A stretch of DNA of 64,000 nt from Strongyloides papillosus (Eukaryota; Nematoda; Chromadorea; Rhabditida; Strongyloididae), in NCBI GenBank assembly GCA_005656395.1, contig SRSI01000078.1, forward strand, positions 310,001-374,000, in the 5' to 3' direction. Under the pieces are notes generated by a model. The model saw only the letters and a program-made list of their open reading frames with translations, was not told where the DNA came from and searched no databases. Shown here in pieces: positions 14,201 through 27,867 of the stretch (its first letter is position 1; the number at the start of each line of letters is the position of its first letter). The translations under genes and the position numbers were made by a program.

Positions 14201-15913
14201 TCATTTCCACTTATATTTTATTTTTTTTAATTAATAATAAATTTACTATTAAATATTTTGATTAATATATTTTATGATATTGTCCAGATAATATAGTAGT
14301 GGCATGAATGGCTAAGAAAAGGTTGAATATTAAATAAAGTTATATTTTAGTGTGATATTAAATACAATGGGTAGATTATAAACATAATATACGTGAGTAT
14401 GTAACATCTTGTGACATTTTTATATATTAATTTATTAAAGATAACGCTCTCTCAACAACGTTTTATTGTTTTTATAAACCCACCTTTTTCTAAAGGAGTT
14501 TGATATGTTGGTTAAAGTTCATCTCACACTTTTTAATAAATTCTAATAATTTTTTCCTTGTAATTTATGTTATAATTAATCATTTAGAAAGTCATTACAT
14601 CTATATTAAAAATATTAATATTTTTATAAAATAAACCTATCTTCATTACTTATTTATTTAACAACTAAGTAACTAAAAAATTTGTAAACAAACAAATTAA
14701 GATCATTAGAAAATTTGTATGTTTATTAAACTTTAAACGTGTGTAAAGCGTTGTCATCTTTAATGAAAAATAATTTTTAGTGTATACCAAGAATAATAGT
14801 AAGGTTCACGTGAAAATGCACATATTTGTCAGTTACTCTTCTTTACTCCTATTGATACTTCTTTTTATATAAGTCATATTATTTAATTTTTTTAATACAT
14901 GTAAATATAATATAAAACGTCAATAAACTTTGATTTTTAATTATTCTAAATTATTCTTATTGTTAAAGTTTTTAAAAACGATATTACATAATGATTATAA
15001 TCCAATTTTAATTAAATATTTATTTGTTCTGATAAAGTATACTTAATATTTCTTCTGTACTTATTATGAAAAGATTATGTAACAATGATATCGAAAAAGA
15101 TCCAAATACTCAAGAATATTATTGTTTTTAATTAAGTGATATATATTATTTATCCATCTACTTTAAATTTATTAATATTTTATCTTTTACTTATTACAAT
15201 TACTAAACTGTTAGAAGAAGGCAACTAGTTTTCATTAACAATTTGCTATCAAAATCTTCAATGAGATTTAATAATAATGACGTCTTTTTGGTATTTCAAT
15301 GAAACTTCTACATAAACATTTTCCTCTTTTAATAAATTTTTATAATATAAATAAATAACATTTATACTATTTAATAAACAAATTTAACTTAAAATCTTTT
15401 TTAATATTTCATTTATATAATTTAATAACTATATATATTTATATCATTTTAAAATTTCTTAGTAATATTGAATAATTATTTTAATAAAATGATATAAATA
15501 GCTAAAAAAGATATATTATTTTTTAATTATAAAACAGTTGTTTTGTTATTAAATATTTTCGTTGACCTATTGAAAGTCCAAGTGTCTTACAACGAATAAA
15601 CTTTTGGCATACATTATATGTCACGCCTTCAACGTTCAATATACTCGCTTTATCCATTATCCATTTTCATTGTAAACATCAATTTCAACATTTGTTCTCA
15701 AAATTGATTGTAATAGTAACTTTTAAATCATCATTTTCTTTAAATTTATCCAGTTTCAGTCTTTAAATCACTTTTAAAGTACATTTTTTTTCTTTTTTTC
15801 ACTTTTTTTATTATATTACAAATGATATGCTTAATCTTAAATTATTAAAGCCTCATTTTTTTAAAATATAATAATTTTTCTTTTTTAGTTTATTTTTTAT
15901 TCCTGCCAAAAAG
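11214..15913. other. AT-rich intergenic region
   Basis: No supported gene. A careful look for upstream exons of the kinase gene, in particular for cyclic-nucleotide-binding motifs, found none on the plus strand. The last 350 bases (about 15550-15730) are less AT-rich and may contain the kinase promoter. The short minus-strand frame at 12792-12998 has no recognisable features. Confidence 0.5.
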
Positions 15914-17956
15914 ATGATTGAAAAAATAGTGAGATCATTTGAAAAAGCATCATTAAGTGATGCTGGTTCGGAGGATTCCGCCATTGGAGATGTTATGAAT
16001 GAAGATATTGACATGTAAGTTTTTATTTCAAGTTATATTTACAAACGGAAATCAAATTAATTTTCTATTTATAATATCGAATTATTTTCATGCTTATTTA
16101 TATAGATCTATAAATAGATTTAACTTAATTTATGATTAAAAATATACATTTAAGCATATTTATAATTAAATCATGATCTTTTGATTACATAGTAATGATT
16201 ATTTTTCACTATTAATCAATTTTATCTATCTGTTTATATTTATAAACAGAATTATTTGTTTATTGATGATTATAATAATCTAAATTTTATTGATGTTTAA
16301 ACAATATCATTAAAAAGTAGTTAAACCATGATATTATATATTATTTAAAATTTGATAATAAATGTTTATATTATTTAAAAAGAAATCTAAATATAACTTT
16401 ATAATTATATTTGTAATGATATAATTTTATCTCTCTTAAAGAACTTATCATTTAATGATTTTAAAAACATATTAAGAAGATAAATAATTACCATAAAAAT
16501 ATGAGAAAAATAAATTTCTAATAATTTTTGTTTGCAGTGCAGATACAGCAGATATTGAATTAGATGATATAGAAAAACTTGCAACCTTAGGAGTTGGTGG
16601 TTTTGGCAGAGTTAATTTAGTTAGAAATAAAAAAACAGATCATTGTTACGCATTAAAAATCATAAATAAAGCGCATGTTGCTGAGTTAAATCAACAAGAA
16701 CATATACAAAATGAAAGAAAAATTCAGATGGCAAGTAAGAATGACTTTATTGTTCGCCTCTATAGGACATTTAAAGATAATGAAAGGGTATACATGCTTC
16801 TAGAATGTTGTATAGGTGGTGAATTATGGACCTACATCCGTCAACAACACCATTTTACTATTGATACAGCAAAATTTTATGCTGCTGGTGCTATTGAGGC
16901 ACTTGATTACCTCCATTCAATACGTGTTGTATATAGAGATTTGAAACCAGAAAATATGCTTATTGATATTAATGGCATTCCCAAATTAGCTGATTTTGGT
17001 TTCGCAAAAGATTTAAAAACCGAAGATGGGTTAACTAATACATTTTGTGGGACAACGGAATACGTTGCACCAGAAGTTATTAATGATGTTGGTGGTTACA
17101 GTTGGTCTGTTGATATTTGGGCATTAGGGATATTTATTTTTGAAATGTTAACTGGTAATCCACCATTTATGAATGATGATCCAATAAAAGTATATACACG
17201 TATTATAAAAGGTATTGAAAATATTCCATGGCCTGAGGATATGCCAAATTCAACAGTATATTTTATTTGTTCATTGTGTCGTCTTAATCCAAGAGATCGA
17301 TTAGGATACAAAAATATTGATGAAATTAGAAATCATTCTTGGTTTGGATCATTTGATTTTGAAGAATTTAGAGACCATAAAATGTATCCTCCTATAATTC
17401 CAAAGGTAAGTGTATAGACTATTATTTATTATGTTTTAATTTTTATACTTTTGTTTATACTAATAATAATAAAACTTTAGTAAACATGTAGTCAATATTA
17501 CACTACATAATATTATTTTTAAATTTTTAAGTAGTTAATCTAAGTTGGAAAAAAATAATAAGAAAAGGCTAAAGTATAATGTATTATTTAGAATTAAGCT
17601 TAATGTATTTCTTAGAATCAACATCTGAATTTAGAAATAATAGATGTTATAAAATTTAATATATATACTAACATCTTTCAGATAATCTTCACATGTTTTT
17701 CATATTGATAAAAATGTCTATGTACCACTGATTATAATAAACGTATTTTATTTACATTATAAAATATAGTTTTTTGAATATATGTGCTTAACTAAAAAGA
17801 ATAGGAAATGTAAATATTGAAAAAATGCATATTGATGTAAATATGATATTTTTATAGGTTGATTCAATGTGGGATACATGTAATTTCAATAAATATCCAT
17901 CATTTGATAACTTCTCTACCGGAACAGATACAACTGATTGGGATTTTGAATTTTGA
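15914..17956 (+). CDS. cGMP-dependent protein kinase-like catalytic protein lacking cNMP-binding domains, 355 aa
   Basis: Exons are 15914-16014, 16538-17405 and 17858-17956; both junctions (phase 2, then phase 0) keep the frame. The protein is an AGC Ser/Thr kinase of the PKG type. It has the glycine loop GVGGFGRV (52-59), ATP-binding K74, a helix-C Glu in the QQEHI..ER segment, YRDLKPEN (catalytic D168), DFGFAK (D186), an activation-loop Thr (T202) and APE (211-213). The C-terminal tail ends TDWDFEF, like the PKG tail. All catalytic residues are present, so activity is likely. Two things are odd. Only 50 residues precede the kinase domain, whereas family members carry a leucine zipper and two cGMP-binding domains there. 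In addition the usual Pro of CGTPEY is Thr (T207). It could be a short isoform of an EGL-4/PKG-2-type gene, a paralogue free of cGMP control, or a model missing distant 5' exons. Confidence 0.9.
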
Positions 17957-20270
17957 AGAAGAAGAATAGAAAAACATATTTAACAGTACAAAAATATTTT
18001 CTTTAAAAGTTTAATTTAATTAACAAGAAAGTTGTTGAAAAATTTAAAATCATTTTTAAACCATCAATAATCTATATAGAACTATACAAAAATGTTTATT
18101 GGATTTCTAGAAATGCAAGGAAATTTCACCTGTAAATATATTTTAAAATTATTATCATTATGGTATATCAATGTAAACGTTAAAATAAGAAAGTTGTTTG
18201 TGTGCAAAAAGTGTACTCTGTGATATGGAAAAATGATATCTGGTGCTATTTTTTATTTTTAAAAAAAGTGCCATTACTATTTATTTGATGTTCTATTAAG
18301 TGCTAAAAAAATTAATACCAAAGCAAAAGATAATATTTTATATTTTGTATATAACAAAGAAAACTTCTTTGAAAAGCCAAATTTAGTAAAGATTATTTGT
18401 AATTTCTTATAAAACAATACGTTTTTTATTTATGTTGTGTATAATTAATGAACTTCAACCATTGATTATTCTTTTTTTTGTACGATGAGTTTTGTTTTTA
18501 CATGTAATTTCATTTAGCATTGTAAAAATTGATTATTATTGTGACTATTTTAAAAGATTAAATTTCAATCAACCGATGAAATGAAGTATCAATTCTATGT
18601 CATCTAATATTTCTGCACTATTAAAGGAAATTATGAATCGTCGCCATTAAAAAATATTATCTTTATTTAATTTTTACTAACCATACTTTTTTCCTTGTAA
18701 ATATCTAAAATTTAATGTTATTATTGATATCATTTCTAATGACTGTACATATTTTCGACGCAAAAACATAAACGGAAGCTTGTAATTTCGTAAAAGAGTT
18801 ATGTAAATTTTTTTTAATTTAAAAAGTTTTTAAAATGATAATTGTAAATTATAGAACAATTGTATTATTGTTTATCTTAAAATAAAATTCTAATTTTTTT
18901 ACTTGGAATGTTTTTAACATATACTTCCTATAATTTTGGTTAAATAAATTTTGAGAATAAAAATAAATGGCATGCAAAAGCATTATTTTAAAGGTAATAT
19001 TATTTGAAAATCAAATTTAGAATCTTTAAATTGTATTAAAACGAGAGCATAATTTATTTAACAAGGAAAAATTCTTGCAGCATTTGAAAAAATCTTTTCT
19101 TTACGGAAATGTGATTTTTCTAACAATCATTTATTAATATGTTTTCAAATTCGTGTGTACTTTATGGTTATCAAACGTACTTCTGATGTTATTACATTAA
19201 TGAAATTAGTCAGATGAATTACTTATTTTTTAATAAAAAAAAGTATTATAAATAATACAAAAGATCAAAAGGAATTTAAGTGACACGTAATGTTTTGGAA
19301 TTGGTTGAATAATGTAATAATTTAATTGTTTTTTTTCCTGAAATAAACATATAATTCATCATTTCAAACAACGAGTGGTAATTGTCTAAAATAATTAATG
19401 TGCGTTTAGTTAAAAATATTTGCTAAATAAATTAGTCTATTCTTAATCTTTATTCATGAGTAATTCGTTATGTTAACAAAGAAACGTTTTAAAATCATTT
19501 ACATTTGTTAACGTGACGTTTTAGAGACATGTAAAGGGAAATCAATCCAAAATCAACTTGAACACTTTTTATAATTATTTTCTTAAGAATTTTCTTTTCT
19601 TTTTTGCTATTTCACAAATATTGAAATAATTTTTTTATCATGAATTTTTTCTAAATGAATAATCTTCTATGTCAATTTATAATCCAATAAAAACTAAATT
19701 AAAACTATTCTTTATTTCAACATCTTTTCATAATGTCACTTTATTGAATACCTTACGCTATTCCACAATCACACTATACATTTTAGTGCATCATTCATTA
19801 TCTAGAAATTTTTTTGAAAAAAATTTAAAAAAATCTTAGACTGACATTTTTATTAAAAATAAAAATTTTTTTATACATATAACATATACTACAACCATTT
19901 TTTATATTTAGTATTTTTGATTAAATAAAATTATCTATTTTAAAGGTATATTTTACTATGTAAATGAAGATATCTTTGCTATCTTCATACTAGATAAAGA
20001 TCACATTTGTAATATGTCTTGTGTGACCAACTTTTTAGGGTGATTGATGAAAATTTAAGCTGATATTTTAATGTTATACAATATACATTTCTTTTTTTAA
20101 GCCCAATTAATGTAATTTTAAAGACATTTTGATCTTCCATTTGATATCAAAATTTTTTATATAATTTAAAATTACCAAAAAATGATATATAGGATTATTC
20201 ATAATCAAATTTCCTAATCTCTGTCAATAATAAAATAAATATTTTAACTAATTAAAAATCTTCTTATAGT
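17957..20270. other. 3' region of kinase gene and intergenic DNA
   Basis: AT-rich spacer with no supported gene on either strand. The proximal part is expected to contain the kinase 3' UTR; many AATAAA-like words occur, so no single polyadenylation site can be chosen. Confidence 0.5.
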
Positions 20271-20971
20271 ATGCCAAAATATCATGATATTATAAAAAAA
20301 TTTAGAACTTTAAGAAGTGAATCAAATGGAGATAATGATATTTTAGAAAGTACTATTCCAACACTAGGCAGTGGTTCAATAAAAGATGCTATTAAATTAC
20401 CCATGGGTGAGGATGTTAATGAATGGATTGCTGTTAATGTTATGGATTTTTATAATCAAGTGACAATGTTATATGGTGTTATCGCTGAGAAATGTACAGA
20501 GGAGTATTGTCCTAAGATGTCAGCTGGCCAATATTATGAATATTATTGGACATCAGGTTCAACACCAATGAGTCTTCCAGCTTACCAATATGTTGATTAC
20601 CTTTTATCGTGGGTAGCTGATACTCTTGATGACGAACACATTTTTCCTTCACAAATAGGTTTGTTTGATAAAAAAGTTAGAAAATAGTCCATTAATTATT
20701 TTTTTAAGGAAAACAATTCCCTGTTGAATTTCATGCTATAGCACAAACTATAATGAAAAGACTTTTTCGCATATACGCTCATGTCTATAACGAACATATG
20801 GACTATCTAGGACAATTAAGTGCAGTTGAACATTTTAATACAAGTTTAAAACATTTCATTTTATTTGTAAAGGAATTTGATCTCATGGAATCAGAGCAAA
20901 TGGAACCTTTAAAGGAGATAATTGATAAAATTTTAAACCAAACAGAGACAAATCAAAATTTTAGTAAATAG
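20271..20971 (+). CDS. MOB1: MOB1-type kinase activator, 216 aa
   Basis: Exons are 20271-20658 and 20709-20971, joined in phase 1 across a 50-base intron (G|GA = Gly130). The 216-residue product matches the length of MOB1 proteins and contains their hallmark blocks: LGSGS at the domain start, LP.GED.NEWIAVN, DF.NQ..MLYG, CPKMSAG, YVDYLLSW, the LKRLFR-like KRLFRIYAH block and LKHFI.FVKEF. The zinc site is intact: C75 and C80 (CTEEYC), H154 and H159 (HVYNEH). MOB1 binds and activates NDR/LATS AGC kinases in Hippo-type and mitotic-exit signalling in the cytoplasm and at spindle poles. The N-terminal 30 residues are poorly conserved. ATG is one base after CTTCTTATAG, a likely spliced-leader acceptor. 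The neighbouring dehydrogenase on the same strand starts 528 bases downstream, too far for a typical tight nematode operon. Confidence 0.95.
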
Positions 20972-21499
20972 ATTCTCGATATTATTTAATTGTAATATAA
21001 AATAATAATTTTCTTAGAAAATAATTAAAACTTTATCTCGTTTCCACTTTACTTAGTAAAATTCATTATTTAGATGTTGTAAAAAGTAATAATTTTATGA
21101 TAATAATTCATTAATATTATTTATTCTTGCACCACTTTTTCTCATTAATATATATTTTGCACTTCGTATTTATCAAATACTTATCAAATATATTTTATTC
21201 GTGTTCAACTGTAGTAATGGTGTTTCTTAGAAATTCAATGTTATAATTTATAGAATTAGTGATTAGAATCAGACTATTAAAAGTACATACTGTTAGTCTG
21301 TTAAAAATCATTCTCTTTTTTCTAAGTAGTCATACTGTAGAAGAAGGCATCCTGTTAAGGATATGGAAGGGGAAATTCTAATAAATTTAATATTATAATA
21401 AATTGGGAGGGGCTTCATTAAGATGAATGTCTTTAAAAAGGAATGCTTATTTATTTACTGATTATTTAGAAACATTTTCAGATAATTAAAACTTGAAAT
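20972..21499. other. Intergenic spacer between MOB1 and dehydrogenase genes
   Basis: About 530 bases of AT-rich DNA with no ORF. Its end, ACATTTTCAG at 21472-21481, is a good acceptor 18 bases before the next ATG and is probably the trans-splice site of the dehydrogenase mRNA. Confidence 0.5.
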
Positions 21500-22828
21500 A
21501 TGGTATCAGGATCAATGAATATTCTTATTACTGGAGCAAATCAAGGTATAGGTAAGCTATTTTTCGAAGGGTTCTACAATTTATTCTAGGTTTGGAAACA
21601 GCAAAACACCTTGCCCGTAGAGGTAATAATATCACAATAGCATGTAGAAACATGACTGCCGCAAATAAAGCTGTTGAGGAAATAAAGAAGGAAGCAGCTA
21701 GCAATACTGAGATAACATGTGTTCAGTTAGATTTATGTAATTTATTATCGGTTAGGAAATGTGCTGAAAAATTAATAGAATCCAAAAAAACTTTTGATGT
21801 TGTTATTTTAAATGCTGGAACAATGCTTCCAAAGGAAGCATATACATTAGATGGAATTGAAACAACATTTCAAGTTAATTTTGTTTCACAATACTTCTTA
21901 TTTGAATTGTTAAAAAAAGATAGTAATGTTCTTGCAAAACCAGTAAGAGTCATTTGCCTTACATCATTACTACATAAGTAAGTTAAAATTCATCATCAAT
22001 TTTAATGTATTTAATTCTAAATATACTTTTTATTAAAAATATTTTTCATGACTTTTTAATTAAAAATGATAATATAAAAGTTTTTAAAAAACAAAATATA
22101 TAATTTGACACTTTAACATGTACAAAAGCACATATTTGTCTATGAAAGATAACAATTTTTAGTAATTTAAAAGTGCAGGTATATGGTTTTTGATCTAATT
22201 CAAAAAGTAAAAAAGTATCAATCATTACTTTTTTACCCTTCTACAATAGTACATAAATTTAAAATTAATATAATTTTATAAGTGTAATGTAATTTATTAT
22301 TTTATAAATGTAAATATTTTTTTCAGATATTGTGGTGTAATATTTAGTCTTCCAAAAACAACCTCTGAATGGTTTTCTTTTATTAAAAAGAAAAATTGTG
22401 GAAACGAATTGTTACCTTATAAAATTGAAAAAAAACAACAATCAAAATATAAGAAATGGAGATATTATGCTGTTTCAAAGGCTGCAACAGCTATGTTTGC
22501 ATATAATTTGAATCACATTGAAAATATTTCAGCTATTTCTGTTCATCCTGGATGTGTTAGGACGTCTATGACATTAAACTTCTTACAAAAAGTTCCTAAA
22601 CACCTTAAGTTTCTTAGAAAATTTCTTATTACGCCGGAACAAGCTTCATTGAATGTTTCTTCAGCAATAGATAAAACATTCACTATAAATTATATTAAAA
22701 ATAAACCAATTTACCAACATGCCGAAAATGCAGCAAGCTTAAAGAAATCATTACGTTCTGTAAAGACATTTGCTGGTCTTAAAGAAGCAACAGATGAAAT
22801 CTTGACATCATACTTTGACAAACTCTAG
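21500..22828 (+). CDS. Short-chain dehydrogenase/reductase, RDH/WWOX-like, 313 aa
   Basis: Exons are 21500-21551, 21590-21977 and 22327-22828; junction phases 1 and 2 keep one frame. The first intron is only 38 bases and splits the cofactor motif. Classical SDR features are present: TGANQGIG nucleotide-binding loop (11-18), LNAG (NAG at 92-94), catalytic S143 in the LTS block, Y194-x3-K198 (YAVSK) and HPGCVRT after it. Such enzymes oxidise or reduce alcohols, retinoids, steroids or lipids with NAD(P)H; the substrate cannot be read from sequence. The overall pattern is closest to retinol-dehydrogenase/WWOX-type SDRs. The spacing between Ser143 and Tyr194 is 51 residues, well above the usual spacing, because of a basic insertion encoded around the third exon start. 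No signal peptide or membrane anchor is visible. Confidence 0.93.
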
Positions 22829-24115
22829 ACATCCTTGAAAATCTTTTTGATAATATGTTAAAGTTGTTTTTTTAGTTTACAAAATAAATGACAACATAGC
22901 GTTTCATTCAGGTTTGCTTGTACTACACAATCATCATATTACAATATTAGAGTTCTTTTTTATTTATGTATAATTCTAATAGAGTTGTTTAGTAATAATT
23001 ATAATATAATTTTTTACCTGTTTAAATTAAAAATGTACTTCACTATATTTTCTATTAATAAAAGAAATTTTTTAGTATAATCAATCTCAATTTATCAATT
23101 AATACCTGTTATCTAGTAAAGTTTTGTACTAGTATAGCTGATATAATTAGATAAGAGATATTTTTCCGAAAAACCCCATGAAACATTTTTTCAAATAGGT
23201 CATTTAATTAGTGTACTTTTGCATTTTTAATGTCTGGCCTTATTATATGCATTTTTTATACAATATATATTTTAATATTGTGACAAAAAAAAATTTTGAT
23301 GAGATAATGGAATAGTTCTTATGTCTAAATATGGAAGTAATCGAACTGACTTAAAAATAAAATTTTTATCTTTTTGTGAATTAAATGTTCATTTGGTAAT
23401 TAGAATTAAATAGAAATTCTAAAAACATAATATTTAGTGTTAAAGATCGTTCTATTTACATATCTTAAGTTATCATTACCACTGTAATCTTTGATATGTA
23501 GAATTATGTATAAAATAAATGAATTTGATTTACAAGTTAAACATACAATTACAATAAATTTTAATTTAAAGTTGATGACAAGTTACAAAAAAGGAAAAAA
23601 AATGCTATGTATAAAATTAAAGTAAAACTTTACCAATATGCATAAATTTGATAAACATCTTCCTTCTATTTAAAGGAAACAATAAATATTTAATGAGTTT
23701 TTACCAAAATGTAATTTTAACTTCAATTGTGTTAAATATTTTCATTCAAAAATAATTCTTAGTTAAAAAATATTTTTATATACTGCTGTTATTTTTATCA
23801 ACTAAAGATATTAATTTCTTAAAGTATACTAAAAAAATTTTTTTTTACATGTTTTATTATTTTTTGTAAAGAAACAGATGAAAGAAAGAAAAATTTTTGG
23901 CAAATATATACAAAAGAAACATCGTTTTTTAAGCTTTATATTTATTTATATATCTTTAAACCAAGTCTATTATAAAGTTTAAATTTGTTAGGAGTATGTT
24001 TAAAAATAAAACCTTTAAACAATAAGTTAACTCTAAATATTTTTGAGGACATTATTTAGAAAATGTTGTTATTATCTGTGAACTTGAAAGCTGAAAAATT
24101 TTCAGCACTTTGCAA

Positions 24116-24126
24116 CCCCCCCCCCC
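24116..24126. repeat. C11 homopolymer
   Basis: Eleven consecutive cytosines in a region where C is otherwise scarce. A/T homopolymers are everywhere in the window, but this is the only long C run noticed. Confidence 0.95.
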
Positions 24127-27100
24127 ATAAATCGTTGAAAGTTATTCCCATTTATTTTTTACCAATACAAAAATTGTTGTCAAAAGCTTTGCTTTTTTTG
24201 ATAGAAAATATGTATTTAAAGGTTGTCACTTATTAACATTATATTATGATATATATTATGAAAAGTTTAATAATGACTTTCTTTTATATCACCTATAAAT
24301 AAAAATAATGATTTTTGGTTTGTGAAATTGATAAAAATTGTATTACTGGATTTTTTTTCTCATCATTACTTGGAGAGATAATAATAATAACATTATCTAG
24401 CATGGTCTTATTATATTTCTTGTCTTCAAAATTAAAGAACACTTTCGAAGGATGTTCTATTATAAATGTAAGATGAATGTTTTAAAGTATCTAAGTACGC
24501 CTTCAAAAATATATTTTAATAACCCGCAATTTAAATATATTTGATAGTATTCCCTTTTGACAAATCAATTTGTTATAATTAAGTTTTCAAAACAAAATAT
24601 ATATATATTATTTGAATATTACATGCTTAAATTATAGTGATTATATAATATTCATTGGAGAGGAGTAATTTTTTTCAAATAAAATAATAATAATAAATCA
24701 GATAACAAAGAAAATAATTATTTTTGTGGGTTTTAATTTTTTTTTAATAATTACATACTAGGTGTATGAAGATTTTTATTTATAACCATTAAATTAATAA
24801 TTTTACTATTATGGATCAAATTTTATTTTTATCTTGTTGACAAAATTAGAAAATATTATTCCATTTTATTTTATAACCGTAATTTTATCATATTTATTTA
24901 TTTGTCCATTTTAAATAATATATTTTATTAAATATATAAAAAAAATTTTATATCATTAAAAAGCTAACAAAGAGAGATAAATTTTTTGTAGTAGAAAAAA
25001 ATAATAAAAAAGCCCTTATTTTCAATAAGTATGCAATTATTTCATTTTAAATATTTTTATACAAATTGTTGTTTGCAAATTCTTCGAGTTTGATGGTTGT
25101 TAATAAAAAATTCATACATTATATGATAATTTTTATATTATACTACAAGATATTATTACTTTTGTTATTTTTAACAGGTGACTCATTAAATATTTAAAAA
25201 AGAGTAATTTGCAGAAAATTTTAATTAATATATTTAGGAGACAAAAATTTTAAATAAGTATTTTTATTTGTTGTCCTTCATTATCATCAGATGTATAAAA
25301 TATAGTTAAAAAACTTTTTTTTTAGCGTTTTTACTCTACTATCTGTAAGTATCTTTAAAATAAACAAACATATTAATAGGAATTTTCCTATATGATAATT
25401 AAGAGTTTTGAATCAAAGATATATCTATAAACAGTTACAATTTTTATTATTTTCAACTTGAAAAACTTTTTAGATAGTTTAAAATTTTTTACCATTATCT
25501 TTTGTTTGACAAACTCTGACGAATTTATATTTGACAACGCAATAATATATAAATGTATATATGCACAAATTTTGCGCAGTTTCTGTTTTCCGCTTTAAAA
25601 AGTTGAAATATTAAATCTAGAAGGCAATTATTCACTACTACTTTCATCATTATACTATATGATGCATAATTGACAATCTTTTATTTTTTTTCCATAAATT
25701 GAGATCTGGTTTATTGGAAAATTTTTGAAACATTTTTACATTAAATATAAGCAAAAAGGGTTAAATTTAACATAACATACAATTGTTTACACTATATAAA
25801 GCTATTTTTGTTTTATACTTAACCATTATAGTTTTACTAACCATGATATTTTGTTTTTGGATGAAGTATTAAAAATAAATTTTTTTTTCTTATACATAGC
25901 TAAAAATATATTTAATGCTGTTTACTCATTTGTTTTGATACGAAAAAAGTACACAAAAAATAAAATAAATACCTTTTCTTGTAGGTGATAAAGTAATTTT
26001 CAGTAAGAATTTTAAAAGAACATTTAAATTTATAAGGTATTTATATAATTTTGTTCAATAACAATTCTACACTCCATCTTTTTTATCATTATTGAAATAA
26101 TGCGTACATAATCTTTCCGGACAATTTTTATCTATTTTATTAAAATTTTTATTATATAATTATTATTAAATTGTTTGTTAAAACTTTCATAACTTTTATC
26201 TCAATATAGGTCATACAAAATTTATAATATAATTTCAGTATATAATATATTATAAACTTCTAATTATTAATTTTTACCAAAAATAAATTGTATTAAAATT
26301 TAATTTAAAATTAAAATACCATTAATTTTATAAAAATGAATATAGCTTAATTTCTTCTTTTCAACTTAAATTTTTATATTTCAACTTTTTTATTTTTATT
26401 ATTAAGTAAATTTGCGCAAAAATATTTTATTTAGCAATCAAATATACATTTCTTTTTATTATAATTTTGCGTTTCTTTTCTTGTTCAATTTAAATTAATT
26501 TTCTTATAATGCCTTGAAAAATGTGTAAGAAGAAATAGTTAAAAGAGAGAGAAATTTTAGAAAGTAAAATATCAATCAAAATAAACAAATGAAACACTTA
26601 TTTATACTAAACATTAAAATGTAATTAAACTTTAATAACATTATAAATTTCAATCTTATTTAAATATTTTTACATTACTATTATATATAACTTAATTTCC
26701 ATTCCTTATAAAATATTTTATCAAAAAAATATTTTTCTCAATAATTATATAGGTGTTACATATAAATTATTCCAAATTTAACATATATTTATATTGACAA
26801 ATTAAAACTATACAAGATCAATATTATAATCCATATTTATTATCAATAATAATTTATAAATACACTCATATTTTTGTATAATATTTTTATAATATCATGG
26901 GATTGTCTATTTTTTGTCCTAGGAATGATAAATTAGATGATGCTGAGATATAATTCTATTGCAAAAAAAAGTAGTTAAACATATTTTGTTAAAGTTTATT
27001 CTTTATCATATACATTTCTATACTATTTGTATGCCATCAGCAAAAAAATAAAATAAAAATATTATCATTCTACAGAGAGTCGATCGTATATATAATGACA

Positions 27101-27764
27101 AAATAATGATATAACTTTCTCCCCTCCAATCTCTTGTTCTTTAACTTTTGCATTGATGTGTACTTAAAGATAAATTCTTTTGGCGTTTTTATAATTATGA
27201 TCGTTGTAGTTAAAATATTTAACACTTTTCAAAAATGTGCCAGGGTATAGGGAGTTAACATGTATATTGAGACAAATTTTAATATTATAGTAACAATGTT
27301 AGTTTTGTTTTGATGTTTTAAGAGATGAACAGAAAGTGATAGTGATGTAAGATAGATATTATGAAGTTAAATATTTTTTTATTACTATTAATAGGTTTAT
27401 TATTGTCATTTTTGAAGAATGAATAAATATATAATCACTATCATAATTATAACTACAACATTTTTAACATGTATTTGTAAATAAAACTAAATATCTTAGT
27501 ACTTATGTTTAACATTCTCGTAGATTTAAAATATATGTTTAACTGTATACATGTAAATTTACCTTACTATTTATAAAACAAAAAAATAAAAATCATTATA
27601 CATAATTTTAATTTGATTGAACGTAAATTTTATTGACAATTTATGTTAGCTAACATTAATTTGATCTTTATATTTTGATGAATATTTTGACAATTTAATT
27701 TATACAAACAAGATGGTGATGTAAAACTTTTCCCGTTCACATTTTTTTTGTATGTATTTGACAA

Positions 27765-27772
27765 TATATAAA
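27765..27772 (+). promoter_or_regulatory. TATA-like box upstream of galectin gene
   Basis: TATATAAA lies 103 bases before the galectin ATG and 64 bases before a strong TTTTTTTAG acceptor (AG at 27836-27837). This order fits promoter, short outron, spliced-leader site and start codon. TA-rich words are common in this genome, so support is positional only. Confidence 0.35.
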
Positions 27773-27867
27773 GTAGTTACTTTTCATTCTTTAATCACTA
27801 TATACATTTTCCAAACTTTTTTTTTAAATTTTTTTAGAAAAAAAGTTAGTAAATAACAATAAGAAAG

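Larger units (their letters stand above)
22829..27867. other. AT-rich intergenic region, galectin promoter at its end
   Basis: No supported gene in 5 kb. It contains the C11 tract at 24116-24126 and many long A/T runs. The last 150 bases hold a TATATAAA box and a trans-splice-like acceptor in front of the galectin gene. Confidence 0.5.

Noticed and set aside
20271..22828. MOB1 and dehydrogenase genes as a trans-spliced operon
   Set aside because: The spacing of 528 bases is larger than typical nematode operon gaps and each gene has its own acceptor; no further evidence.
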